A stretch of DNA of 64,000 nucleotides from Alistipes sp. (GTDB taxonomy: Bacteria > Bacteroidota > Bacteroidia > Bacteroidales > Rikenellaceae), in NCBI GenBank assembly GCA_017555695.1, contig JAFZFX010000036.1, positions 62,001-126,000 of the forward strand, read 5' to 3'. The notes under the pieces were generated by a model. It searched no databases, had not been told where the DNA came from, and saw only the letters and a list, made by a program, of their open reading frames with translations. Shown piece after piece: positions 26,839 through 35,526 of this stretch. The first letter of the stretch is position 1, and each line of letters opens with the position of its first letter. A program made the position numbers and the translations under genes.

Positions 26839-27193
26839 AGTTGAGATTTTTAAGGATTAATAATACTTTTATTCATCATATATGTAGTACGACAAAGTGT
26901 CGATTAGTAACATACAATTCATTTAGCAACGCATCACATCGTTCCGCTACGGGCGAATAGGGCACAAAAAAAAGCGCAGACTTTCGCCATACGCTGTCAG
27001 GGCTCACCACAAGCCACAATTATCTATGGGAGGTCTGCGCAAATGCACAACTACCCAATGATAATTGAATAAACTCGTTTGCTTTACGAGGTGGTGATTC
27101 GACAGCGATTGAGTTTGTTTTAATATGTAATTTTCGTTGAATAAACAACGAGTTTTTTTTCTTATATACTTCTAATCAATAATTTATATCCTT
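26839..27193. other. Intergenic region with a nested stem and alternative hairpins; possible RNA gene or leader
   Basis: No convincing protein gene fits here. Nested pairing: gcgcagac/gtctgcgc (26974-26981, 27033-27040) encloses ccata/tatgg (26987-26991, 27025-27029) and ggct/agcc (27001-27004, 27012-27015). On the reverse strand the outer stem runs straight into eight T residues (26973-26966), like a terminated small RNA or leader upstream of the transglutaminase gene. A second module at 27071-27160 has hairpin ctcgt/acgag (27074-27090), a terminator-like hairpin tcgttg/caacga (27134-27151) followed by T8 on the plus strand, and a competing 9-bp pairing between 27071-27079 and 27147-27155. 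A 5-bp inverted repeat cgacaaagtgtcg lies at 26890-26902. Confidence 0.5.
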
Positions 27194-27466
27194 TTAATCT
27201 TCCATTATGTATATATACTCGTTTGGTCGCTGCATATGGAATTTCTCGCGCGCGTACTGCTCCAGATACTCGTCATACTGCAATCGAGCCAGCATCGTAC
27301 TATCCTCGGCGATACGGTTGCGATAGTGTTCGCACTGCTCCTCAAGACGGGCGATGCGGCGCTGCACCTTGACAACAATAAACAGATTTCGCATAGTCAA
27401 GACTGCCGTGTATAAGATAATCACAGCCGTCACACCACGCCATATCCATTTACTAAGTTGTCCCAT
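27194..27466 (-). CDS. FtsB/DivIC-family septum formation initiator
   Basis: A 90-residue bitopic membrane protein with a short cytoplasmic N-terminus, one membrane helix (about residues 10-28), a coiled coil (about 33-65) and the C-terminal motif YLEQYAREKFHMQRPNEYIY, which is the conserved (A)REK(F/Y)xM element of DivIC/FtsB. Such proteins scaffold FtsL and FtsQ at the division site. It lies 28 bases after queE on the same strand, so likely in the hpt-queE run. Confidence 0.85.
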   Translation of the reverse strand: MGQLSKWIWRGVTAVIILYTAVLTMRNLFIVVKVQRRIARLEEQCEHYRNRIAEDSTMLARLQYDEYLEQYAREKFHMQRPNEYIYIMED

Positions 27467-27494
27467 TCAAACTATTCTACAATCTACTTTTTCA

Positions 27495-28133
27495 CTACGG
27501 AATTCTCATAAACTTGTGAGTCTGCGTCGAGATACACCACTTAGGATTCTGCTTCGCATACTCCACAATGAGCGGCGTAATCTGCTCAAACACACTCCAT
27601 TCCGCCTGCAGATAGAGTCTGCAATAACGACCTACCTTGCGGGCATTCTCCTCGGCCCAAGCGAAGTCCTCCTCATCGCGGATAATAACCTTCAGCTCGT
27701 GCGCGCGACCATACGCCTCGGCCAATGGAGGCATCTGCTTCTTCGGCGAGAGGCATACCCAGTCGAACTCGCCACTGAATGGATGCGCACCCGATGTCTC
27801 AAGAAAAATCTCCAAACCCTCGGCACGCAGACGCTCGGTGAGAACTCCCAGCGGGTAGAGCAACGGCTCACCACCCGTAATGACAATGGCCTGCGCCGCG
27901 CACGCCTTGGCACGGGCAATCACCACATCGACATCGACGGGAGGAAAGACCTTCGGGTTCCAAGTGTACTTTGCATCACACCAGCGACAGCCCACATCGC
28001 ATCCGCCGAGGCGAATGAAATATGCCGGCTTGCCAGCGTGAAAACCCTCACCCTGGATGGTATAAAAGTCTTCGACTAAGGGCAGCAAACGACCGCCCTC
28101 GAGCGAAGTTATATCGCTATTCATCAACGACAT
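27495..28133 (-). CDS. queE: 7-carboxy-7-deazaguanine synthase
   Basis: Radical SAM enzyme of queuosine biosynthesis converting carboxytetrahydropterin to 7-carboxy-7-deazaguanine. The 212 residues have the iron-sulfur motif GCDVGCRWCD (Cys-x3-Cys-x2-Cys) near residues 49-56, an IQGEGFHAGKPAYFIRL lead-in and the SAM-binding ITGGEPLL. Its start overlaps the end of hpt by 17 bases. Other queuosine genes are not in the window. Confidence 0.93.
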   Translation of the reverse strand: MSLMNSDITSLEGGRLLPLVEDFYTIQGEGFHAGKPAYFIRLGGCDVGCRWCDAKYTWNPKVFPPVDVDVVIARAKACAAQAIVITGGEPLLYPLGVLTERLRAEGLEIFLETSGAHPFSGEFDWVCLSPKKQMPPLAEAYGRAHELKVIIRDEEDFAWAEENARKVGRYCRLYLQAEWSVFEQITPLIVEYAKQNPKWCISTQTHKFMRIP

Positions 28134-28656
28134 AGATATCCTTCAAATTTCTACCTAACTGGTTATAGTCCAAGCCATAACCAACAATAAACTCGTTACC
28201 GATAGAGAGTGCCGTATAGTCAATCTCGTACTCATAGAGGAACTTCTCGGGCTTGAAGAAGAGCGTGCAGATTGAGATGCTCGCAGGATTCTTTCTACGC
28301 AGGTGATCCAGCAGATAGTTCATACTGTGACCTGTCTCAACGATATCCTCAACGATGATGATATCGCGACCCTCAATATCGAAATCGACACCGAACTGCT
28401 GCTTCACATTACCCGTAGACTCTGTACCCTCGTACGACGAAATCTTAACGAAAGCCAGCTGGCAATCGAATGTTGTCTTACGCACCAAGTCGCTCAAGAA
28501 GAGGAATGAGCCACTCAACACACCCAAGAAAACGGGCGTTTTACCCTCGTAACGAACATTCAATTTTTCGGCAACTCGCTCAACCGCCTTATCAATCTCC
28601 TCTGCGGGGATCATAATGCGGAAGGTCTTATCGAGAAGTTTAATTTTATTCTCCAT
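28117..28656 (-). CDS. hpt: Hypoxanthine phosphoribosyltransferase
   Basis: Purine salvage enzyme making IMP or GMP from hypoxanthine or guanine and PRPP. The 179 residues contain the PRPP loop IIIVEDIVETGHSMNYL (about 101-117), an early VLSGSFLFLSDL metal/pyrophosphate segment and the C-terminal EFIVGYGLDYNQLGRNL purine-binding motif. It follows tkt by 107 bases that hold two stem-loops, and I see no consensus promoter in front of it, so it may depend on tkt readthrough. Confidence 0.94.
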   Translation of the reverse strand: MENKIKLLDKTFRIMIPAEEIDKAVERVAEKLNVRYEGKTPVFLGVLSGSFLFLSDLVRKTTFDCQLAFVKISSYEGTESTGNVKQQFGVDFDIEGRDIIIVEDIVETGHSMNYLLDHLRRKNPASISICTLFFKPEKFLYEYEIDYTALSIGNEFIVGYGLDYNQLGRNLKDIYVVDE

Positions 28657-28726
28657 TTTGATTATTTAAGTGGGGGTTGGTAGTATAGCCGCACCCACGC
28701 GTGAGTTGGGGCTATGTATATTTCAA

Positions 28727-28755
28727 ACGAGCGGGTCGCATTGCAACCCGCTCGT
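28727..28755 (-). terminator. Stem-loop after tkt
   Basis: A 10-bp perfect stem acgagcgggt / acccgctcgt with a 9-base loop just beyond the tkt stop. On the reverse strand it is followed by only three T residues, so termination may be partial. Confidence 0.65.
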
Positions 28756-28763
28756 CTATTGTT

Positions 28764-30791
28764 TTACTTCAGCAAGGCTTTAACCTCTTCGTATACTGTC
28801 TGTCCGTTGTAACCAAACTTCTCGTCCAGCACCTTGAACGGAGCCGAATAACCAAAGTGGTCGCAACCGTGAATTACACCATTGTCGCCTACCAAACCAC
28901 GGAGGTTGATAGAGAGACCTGAGGTCATACCGTAGCGTACAACATCCTTGGGCAGGATGCTATCCTGATATGATTTGGGCTGATCGCGGAACAAGCCCTC
29001 GCTCGGAACGCTAACAACGCGAACAGGAATACCCTCCTTCTGCAACAACTCAGCACCCTCAACCAAAGTAGATACCTCTGAACCAGAAGCCAGCATAACT
29101 ACCTTAGCCTTAGCAGAATCCATCACAATATAAGCACCCTTCGATGCCTGCTTAGCCTCCTCACGACGGCTACAAGAGAGCGCGGGAAGAGTCTTGATAT
29201 TCTGACGAGAGAAGATCAACGCCACGGGACGCTGCTCGTTCATTGCACACTGCCAAGCCACAACAGTCTCCTCTGCATCGGCGGGACGCATCACGAGCAT
29301 CGAACGCTCGCCCTGGTGGTTGCGTACCTGCTCCATAAGACGAATCTGCATCTCCTGCTCGATAGGCTGATGTGTAGGACCATCCTCACCCACGCGGAAT
29401 GAGTCGTGTGACCATACATAGATAACCTTCAGACGCATCAGAGCCGACATACGGATAGCGGGCTTCATATAATCAGAGAACACGAAGAATGTACCGCACG
29501 CGGGAATCACACCACCGTGCAATGCCATACCGTTCATAACGCAAGCCATAGTGAGCTCAGCAACACCAGCCTGGAAGAACTGACCTGTGAAGTCGCCCTT
29601 CTGGAAAGCCTTTGTCTTGTTCAAGAAACCGTCAGTACGGTCAGAGTTGCTCAAGTCGGCTGACGATACAATCATATTCTCAATCTTCTCGGCATAAACA
29701 CCCAACATTGTAGCCGATGCTACGCGGGTAGCCGTATCAGACTTAACCTCAATCTTGTGATAATCAATCTCGGGAATCTCGAGCGAGAGGAAGCGGTTAA
29801 GCTTACGCGAAAGCTCGCGGTTATCCTTACGCCACTGCTCCTCAACAGCCTTGCGCTCTACTACCCACGCCTTCAACTCCTCGCGGCGAGCCTCGTAAAT
29901 CTCGCGAGTCTCATCGAAGAGTGTAAAGGGATTCTCGGCATCACCGCCCAGGTTACGCACTGTCGCTGCGAGGTCTGCACCTGCACCCGACAACGGCTGA
30001 CCGTGAGTTGATACCGCGCCCTCGAAACTCTCACCGTTGGCACCCATAGCACCCTTGGCCATTGTTGAGTGACCGATGATGAGTGAAGGCATCTCTGTCT
30101 GCTCGTTAGCGGCCTTCAACGCAGCACGCAACTCGTCTACATTGTGACCATCAACCTCCTGAACGAACCAACCCCAAGCGCGATACTTTGCCGCTACATC
30201 CTCGGTGTCAATCTCATCAACCTTTGTTGAGAGCTGTACATTGTTGGCATCGTAGTACATAATGAAGTTTGACAGACCCAAGTGACCAGCCACACGGCCT
30301 ACACCCTGAGAGATCTCCTCCTGAACAGCACCGTCAGAGATGAATGTATAGGTCTTGTGTGCCATCCACTCGCCAAAGCGTGCTACCATAAAGCGCTCTG
30401 CAATAGCAGCACCCAACGCCATAGCGTGACCCTGACCCAACGGACCAGATGTATTCTCCACGCCGTGCATAACATCTACCTCGGGGTGACCGGGAGTGAT
30501 GCTACCCCACTGACGGAATGTCTGCAGATCCTCCATCTTGTAGAAGCCCGACAACATCAGCACCGAATACAACATCGGTGACATATGACCGGGGTCGAGG
30601 AAGAATCTATCACGGAACGGATACGCAGGATTCTCCGGGTCGAAGTTGATAAACTCCGTATAGAGCAAATTGATAAAGTCGGCACCACCCATAGCGCCGC
30701 CGGGATGGCCCGATTTAGCCTTTTCCACCATCGCAGCAGCCAAGATACGAATATTATCGGCTGCCTTATTGAGTTTAGAGTTTGAGAACAT
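28764..30791 (-). CDS. tkt: Transketolase
   Basis: Thiamine-diphosphate enzyme of the non-oxidative pentose phosphate pathway. The 675 residues show the N-terminal GHPGGAMG segment, the cofactor motif FISDGAVQEE...YYDANNVQLS (the Bacteroidota variant of GDG...N), a pyrimidine-domain segment VWSHDSFRVGEDGPTHQPIEQ and a C-terminal transketolase domain. Domain order and length are normal. Confidence 0.96.
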   Translation of the reverse strand: MFSNSKLNKAADNIRILAAAMVEKAKSGHPGGAMGGADFINLLYTEFINFDPENPAYPFRDRFFLDPGHMSPMLYSVLMLSGFYKMEDLQTFRQWGSITPGHPEVDVMHGVENTSGPLGQGHAMALGAAIAERFMVARFGEWMAHKTYTFISDGAVQEEISQGVGRVAGHLGLSNFIMYYDANNVQLSTKVDEIDTEDVAAKYRAWGWFVQEVDGHNVDELRAALKAANEQTEMPSLIIGHSTMAKGAMGANGESFEGAVSTHGQPLSGAGADLAATVRNLGGDAENPFTLFDETREIYEARREELKAWVVERKAVEEQWRKDNRELSRKLNRFLSLEIPEIDYHKIEVKSDTATRVASATMLGVYAEKIENMIVSSADLSNSDRTDGFLNKTKAFQKGDFTGQFFQAGVAELTMACVMNGMALHGGVIPACGTFFVFSDYMKPAIRMSALMRLKVIYVWSHDSFRVGEDGPTHQPIEQEMQIRLMEQVRNHQGERSMLVMRPADAEETVVAWQCAMNEQRPVALIFSRQNIKTLPALSCSRREEAKQASKGAYIVMDSAKAKVVMLASGSEVSTLVEGAELLQKEGIPVRVVSVPSEGLFRDQPKSYQDSILPKDVVRYGMTSGLSINLRGLVGDNGVIHGCDHFGYSAPFKVLDEKFGYNGQTVYEEVKALLK

Positions 30792-30819
30792 ATATGTTTA
30801 TGTATTTACTTCCTTCCTA

Positions 30820-30827
30820 CAAAGATA
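30820..30827 (-). promoter_or_regulatory. -7 promoter element of tkt
   Basis: Reverse-strand TATCTTTG matches TAnnTTTG 28 bases before the tkt start, in the 48-base gap after clpX. Confidence 0.6.
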
Positions 30828-30839
30828 ATAATAATATTC

Positions 30840-32120
30840 TTATCCGACTTGTTTTAGTTCCAAAAAATTCGCCTTTTCCAGTTTCTTTTGTGCATAGCCC
30901 ACTGTTACAACGAATTGCGTTTCGCCTGTAGAGGGCACTTCGTACATCGCATCAATCATAATTGCCTCACAAATCGAGCGCAAGCCTCGCGCACCGAGCT
31001 TATACTCGTCGGCTTTCTTCACGATGTAGTCCAAAACAGCATCCTCGAACTCGAGTTTCACGCCGTCCATATCGAACAGACGCTCGTACTGCTTAACGAT
31101 GGCATTCTTCGGCTCGGTGAGTATCGAGCGAAGTGCATCGCGAGTCAAAGGCTGCATATATGTAAGCACAGGCAGACGACCCACCAACTCGGGAATCAGA
31201 CCAAACGACTTCAAATCCTGGGGCATAACATACTTCATCAGGTTGTCGCCATCCACACGTTGGCTGCTACGCAATCCATAACCGATGGCGCGCGTATTGA
31301 GTCGCTGTGCAATCTTCTTCTCGATGCCATCGAAAGCACCACCACAGATGAAGAGGATATCCTTCGTATTCACCTGGATGAACTTCTGATCGGGGTGCTT
31401 ACGGCCGCCCTGAGGTGGCACATTCACAACCGTACCCTCCAGAATCTTAAGCAGAGCCTGCTGCACACCCTCGCCTGACACATCACGAGTAATGCTCGGG
31501 TTGTCACTCTTGCGGGCAATCTTGTCAATCTCGTCGATAAAGACAATACCTCGCTCGGCAGCCTCAACATCGTAGTCAGCCACCTGCAACAGACGCGACA
31601 GAATGCTCTCAACATCCTCGCCCACATATCCTGCCTCGGTCAAAACCGTAGCATCGACAATAGTAAAGGGTACATTCAACACTCGTGCAATGGTGCGGGC
31701 CATCAGGGTCTTACCAGTACCCGTAGGGCCTACCAGCACGATGTTCGACTTATCAATCTCCACATCGCCCGCCACACTCTTGTCGTTACGACTCATCAGA
31801 CGCTTGTAGTGGTTGTACACCGCCACTGACATATATCGCTTGGCGTCGTCCTGACCAATCACATACTCATCGAGAAAAGCCTTAATCTGCTGCGGACGCA
31901 ACAACTCGGCCATCTCGAACTTCTTACCGCCACGCTTCGAGCGCTTGTTCTCGGTAAGTTCGCTCTCTACTAACATCTGGTAGCCGCGCTCAACACATAT
32001 ATTACATATATTGATACTGCCTGTTCCCTGGAACATCAAAGCCACATCACTGCGCTTTGCACCGCAAAATGCGCAACAATCCTCGCTGCCGTGTCCCGAA
32101 CCTTTATATTTTTGTGCCAT
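30840..32120 (-). CDS. clpX: ClpX, ATPase subunit of the ClpXP protease
   Basis: AAA+ unfoldase that feeds substrates to ClpP. The 426 residues start with a C4 zinc-binding domain (CAFCGAKR ... CNICVERG), then Walker A GPTGTGKT, Walker [10 protein letters not shown], the pore-type loop region GYVGEDVES and the [10 protein letters not shown] segment near the ClpP-binding loop. It begins 6 bases after clpP and is clearly in the same operon. Confidence 0.97.
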   Translation of the reverse strand: MAQKYKGSGHGSEDCCAFCGAKRSDVALMFQGTGSINICNICVERGYQMLVESELTENKRSKRGGKKFEMAELLRPQQIKAFLDEYVIGQDDAKRYMSVAVYNHYKRLMSRNDKSVAGDVEIDKSNIVLVGPTGTGKTLMARTIARVLNVPFTIVDATVLTEAGYVGEDVESILSRLLQVADYDVEAAERGIVFIDEIDKIARKSDNPSITRDVSGEGVQQALLKILEGTVVNVPPQGGRKHPDQKFIQVNTKDILFICGGAFDGIEKKIAQRLNTRAIGYGLRSSQRVDGDNLMKYVMPQDLKSFGLIPELVGRLPVLTYMQPLTRDALRSILTEPKNAIVKQYERLFDMDGVKLEFEDAVLDYIVKKADEYKLGARGLRSICEAIMIDAMYEVPSTGETQFVVTVGYAQKKLEKANFLELKQVG

Positions 32121-32126
32121 ATTATA

Positions 32127-32795
32127 CTATTTTGCACGCTTACCCAACACCTCGTCAATCAGACCATACTCCTTAGCCTCGATTGCCGTCATCCAATAGT
32201 CACGATCAGCATCGCGCTCAATCTTGTCGATGCTAACACCAGAGTGCTGCGAGAGAATCTCGTAGAGCTCCTGCTTGGTCTTTAGTATCTCGCGTGCAGT
32301 AATCTCGATATCTGAAGCCTGACCCTGCGCACCACCCAACGGCTGGTGAATCATCACTCGCGAGTGGGGCAAAGCAGAACGCTTACCAGCAGCACCTGCA
32401 GTCAGCAACACAGCACCCATAGATGCTGCCAAGCCTGTACAGATTGTAGCCACATCGCACGAAATAAGCTGCATTGTGTCGTAGATACCCAAACCTGCCG
32501 AAACAGAACCACCAGGCGAGTTGATATAGATCTGTATATCCTTCGCGGGGTCCACCGACTCCAAGAAGAGAAGCTGGGCCTGGATAATATTTGCGGCATC
32601 ATCGTATATAGGTGCACCCAAAAATATTATACGGTCCATCATCAAGCGCGAGAATACATCCATAGTCGCCACATTCAGCTGACGCTCCTCGATAATGGTA
32701 GGAGATACATAAGCCGACTGAATCGAGTGGAAGTCGTGCAACTTCAAACTGCTAATGCCGCAATAACCGCGGGCAAACTTTTCAAATTCGTTCAT
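32127..32795 (-). CDS. clpP: ClpP, proteolytic subunit of the ClpXP protease
   Basis: Serine protease barrel partner of ClpX. The 222 residues contain the nucleophile Ser in [12 protein letters not shown], the catalytic His in [12 protein letters not shown] and the Asp in the [17 protein letters not shown] segment. The N-terminal 35 residues precede the mature core, as in other ClpP proenzymes. A strong terminator separates it from tig upstream. Confidence 0.96.
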   Translation of the reverse strand: MNEFEKFARGYCGISSLKLHDFHSIQSAYVSPTIIEERQLNVATMDVFSRLMMDRIIFLGAPIYDDAANIIQAQLLFLESVDPAKDIQIYINSPGGSVSAGLGIYDTMQLISCDVATICTGLAASMGAVLLTAGAAGKRSALPHSRVMIHQPLGGAQGQASDIEITAREILKTKQELYEILSQHSGVSIDKIERDADRDYWMTAIEAKEYGLIDEVLGKRAK

Positions 32796-32811
32796 AGATA
32801 TTTATTTAACC

Positions 32812-32854
32812 AAAATTTGGACTCTGCAAACATTACGCCCAGAGTCCAAATTTT
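32812..32854 (-). terminator. Terminator between tig and clpP
   Basis: A perfect 15-bp stem aaaatttggactctg / cagagtccaaatttt with a 13-base loop, located 130 bases after the tig stop and 17 bases before clpP. Confidence 0.8.
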
Positions 32855-32983
32855 CAATTATTTTATACTATTCCGACCGTAGGTAAGAGAGTCTCGGCCG
32901 ATAGGTTCAGCGAAACATCACAAATTGCAACATTTCACAAACGGTTACCTTTTGTACTCTCGCCCCACAGTTTAGGGATGGGA

Positions 32984-34309
32984 TTAACCCTCCTGAGCCA
33001 TCTTGGCAAACTCCTCTGACGAAACAGCCTTGTTGGTTACCTTAACCTGAGACTTAACATACTCTACAACCTTCAACTCGTAGAGCTTCTCATAAATCTT
33101 CTGTGCCTGCTCCTTGTTCTCGAGGATCTGCTTTGAGAAGTTAGCAACCATCTCCTCGGGTGCAGAAGGCATACCGTACTGAGCGAACTGAGCCTTTGCA
33201 AACTCCTTAGCCTCAGCCTCAGCCTCCTCCTGGCTAACTGTCAAAGATGCAGTCTGGATAAAGTGCTTCTGGATGTAGTTCCAAGTGAACATCATCAAGA
33301 AACCGTCAAAATCCTTCTCGATATCCTCCATAGAGAACTTACCCTCGTTGATAACGAACAACCAACGCTTCAAGAACTCTGTAGGCATCTGCAATGCGGC
33401 CTTCTCCATCAAGAAGTTGCGAACACGGATAGTGAAGAGGTAGTCAGCCTCACGACCGAGCTCTGTCTCAATCTCTGCAGAGAGGAATGCGTCGAGCTCC
33501 TCCTCGTTGTTTACATTACCTGCGGGGAAAGCCATCTTGAAGAACTCCTCGTTAAGCTCGGGGTTAGCGAACTGACGAATCTGAGTGATCTCCAAAGAGA
33601 ACTTGGGGTTGATTGTCTCCAACTCCTCCTCCTTAACCTGGAGGATAGCAGCACGCTGTGATGCGCTCTTGTAGAGCTCGTTGATATCAACATCCATCTT
33701 AGCACCAACCTTCTTACCTACGAAAGGCTTACGCTCCTCGTCGTCCATTGAGATAAGACCTACATAAGCATCCTCGATGCGGATGTCACCGTTGTCGAGA
33801 ACAACTGTCAAAGCCTCGTCCTTCTTAACCTTGGCAACCTCTACCAAACGGCCATAGCGGCGCAGATAGTTGTCCTTATAGGCTGTAAGCATCTTCTTAT
33901 CAACCTTGATAGTGTTGTATGTGAGCTTGTCCTTAGCTGAAAGCTCAACCTCTACCTTGGGAGCCTCACCAATCTCGAAGATAAACTCGTGCTCGGTGTT
34001 GTTCTCAAAGTCGAAATCGCCCTGCTCGTCTGAAGGGATAACATCGCCTACATAGTCGATACCCTCCTTCTGCAAATACTCAAATACTGAGTTTGAAGCC
34101 ACACGATATGACTGCTCGGCTACGGCACCCTTGCCATACATCTTACGCACTACGCCCATAGGCACCATACCCGGACGGAAACCGGGGATATTAGCCTTGC
34201 GCTTGTAGTCACGCAACATCTTGTCTACGGCCTCACCGTAATCTGCCTCAGTAACAACAACCTTCAATAACGAGGTGTTCAATTCACGCTGTTCTCTGGT
34301 AATTTTCAT
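32984..34309 (-). CDS. tig: Trigger factor
   Basis: Ribosome-associated chaperone. The 441-residue protein has the N-terminal ribosome-binding domain with the signature GFRPGMVPMGVVRKMYG (about residues 41-58), then a divergent middle domain in place of a clear FKBP-type PPIase, and a long helical C-terminal domain. Low conservation of the PPIase part is common in Bacteroidota. It precedes clpP-clpX, a frequent pairing of folding and degradation genes. Confidence 0.93.
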   Translation of the reverse strand: MKITREQRELNTSLLKVVVTEADYGEAVDKMLRDYKRKANIPGFRPGMVPMGVVRKMYGKGAVAEQSYRVASNSVFEYLQKEGIDYVGDVIPSDEQGDFDFENNTEHEFIFEIGEAPKVEVELSAKDKLTYNTIKVDKKMLTAYKDNYLRRYGRLVEVAKVKKDEALTVVLDNGDIRIEDAYVGLISMDDEERKPFVGKKVGAKMDVDINELYKSASQRAAILQVKEEELETINPKFSLEITQIRQFANPELNEEFFKMAFPAGNVNNEEELDAFLSAEIETELGREADYLFTIRVRNFLMEKAALQMPTEFLKRWLFVINEGKFSMEDIEKDFDGFLMMFTWNYIQKHFIQTASLTVSQEEAEAEAKEFAKAQFAQYGMPSAPEEMVANFSKQILENKEQAQKIYEKLYELKVVEYVKSQVKVTNKAVSSEEFAKMAQEG

Positions 34310-34366
34310 AATTCTTACTTGTAACTTTTATCTATTTTTTTGTTCTTTTCGTAACTTTTCGGAGTG

Positions 34367-34374
34367 CAAAGGTA
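34367..34374 (-). promoter_or_regulatory. -7 promoter element of tig
   Basis: Reverse-strand TACCTTTG matches TAnnTTTG 57 bases before the tig start. The rest of the 110-base gap is AT-rich. Confidence 0.6.
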
Positions 34375-34419
34375 ATTAATTTTAATTAATTAACCCCCAC
34401 TTTGGCTATTTTTATTGAT

Positions 34420-35526
34420 TTATCGTTGCATATAAACCCTCTTTCGGTAGAGTTGGTCGCGTAATTGCGGCTCAAAACCTGCCTCTCGGATGGCTTTTTG
34501 GATGCCTTCGGCGTCGAACTCGTTGTGCGCACCAGCACTCGAGACGACATTCTCCTCAATCATTATCGAGCCCATATCGTTGGCTCCGCTATGCAGTGCC
34601 AGCTGTGCCGTCGGCTTACCAACGGTGAGCCACGAGGCCTGAATATTCTTTATATTGTTCAGAATCAATCGACTGACTGCTATTATGCGGATATACTCCA
34701 ACGGAGAGAAGTGACTCTCTACGCCCTCGCGCTCAAGCTGCGTTCCCGCAGAACGGAAAATCCACGGAATAAAGGCCACAAAACCCCAATTACCCTTGGG
34801 GCAGCGGCTCTGCAAATCGCGCACTGAGAGCAGGTGGTCGATTCTCTGATGCGGAGTCTCCACATGGCCATACATCATAGTAGCTGATGTGGGCAGATTC
34901 ATCTGATGCGCCTCGTGCATAACATCCAACCACTCCTCTACGCTCGGCTTGGCTGGCGAAATTCTGCGTCTTACCTCTTGATTCAAGATCTCGGCACCAG
35001 CACCTGGCAACGAATCAAGACCTGCCGCCACCAATCGCTCCAACGCCACACGAGAAGAAAGACCGCTCACGCGAGCGATATGTGCAACCTCGGGAGCGCC
35101 TAATGCGTGAAGACGCACCGCAGGGTAGAGATGCTTGAGTTCGCGGAAGAGCTCCTCATAAAACTCTACACCCAAACGCGGATGCAGACCACCCTGCAAC
35201 AGTAGCTGGTCGCCACCGAGTGCCAGCATCTGCTCTATCTTCTCCTTATACTCCTCTATCGTGGTGATAAACGCCAGCTCAGCCTGATGCGGCTTGCAGT
35301 GGAAGTTGCAGAACTTACAGCCCGAAATGCAGACATTGGTGATATTGACATTACGGTCTATCTGCCAGGTTACCACCTTCTCATCATCCACCACTTCACG
35401 ACGCACCTTGTCGGCAGTAGCCGCAAGACGCTCGATGGGAGCTTCGTCCCACAACCAATAGGCCTCCTCACGGGTGAGTGACTCACGGTTTAGGGCCTTT
35501 GCAAAAATCTCCTCGGCACGCATCAT
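34420..35526 (-). CDS. mqnC: Cyclic dehypoxanthinyl futalosine synthase-type radical SAM enzyme
   Basis: Radical SAM enzyme of the futalosine route to menaquinone. The 368 residues have the cluster motif CISGCKFCNF (Cys-x3-Cys-x2-Cys), GGDQLLLQGGLHP, GLDSLPGAGAEIL followed by RRRISPAKPS, and TSATMMYGHVET. The LLLQGG and R(R/K)ISPxK patterns favour MqnC over MqnE or CofH. It overlaps rnr by 4 bases (ATGA). Its presence predicts menaquinone synthesis through futalosine; the other mqn genes must lie elsewhere. Confidence 0.85.
   Translation of the reverse strand: MMRAEEIFAKALNRESLTREEAYWLWDEAPIERLAATADKVRREVVDDEKVVTWQIDRNVNITNVCISGCKFCNFHCKPHQAELAFITTIEEYKEKIEQMLALGGDQLLLQGGLHPRLGVEFYEELFRELKHLYPAVRLHALGAPEVAHIARVSGLSSRVALERLVAAGLDSLPGAGAEILNQEVRRRISPAKPSVEEWLDVMHEAHQMNLPTSATMMYGHVETPHQRIDHLLSVRDLQSRCPKGNWGFVAFIPWIFRSAGTQLEREGVESHFSPLEYIRIIAVSRLILNNIKNIQASWLTVGKPTAQLALHSGANDMGSIMIEENVVSSAGAHNEFDAEGIQKAIREAGFEPQLRDQLYRKRVYMQR

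Noticed and set aside
26970-27040. Reverse-strand CTGACAG and GAAAGTC reminiscent of a hammerhead ribozyme core, and plus-strand GATTCGAC (27097-27104) reminiscent of tmRNA
   Set aside because: The CUGANGA core does not match, the required three-stem junction cannot be drawn, and no tRNA-like domain or tag frame is present.
27041-27073. A mini-gene (ATG, 9 codons) preceded by gggagg on the plus strand, like a leader peptide before the terminator-like hairpin at 27134
   Set aside because: No plus-strand gene follows that could be attenuated, and Shine-Dalgarno sites carry little weight in Bacteroidota; probably chance.
28764-30791. Transketolase cofactor motif reads SDGAVQEE rather than the textbook GDG
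   Set aside because: This variant is usual for Bacteroidota transketolases as I know them; other catalytic motifs are intact.
32984-34309. Weak PPIase domain in trigger factor as a sign of loss of function
   Set aside because: The FKBP-like domain of trigger factor is poorly conserved in this phylum, while the ribosome-binding motif and helical C-terminus are present.
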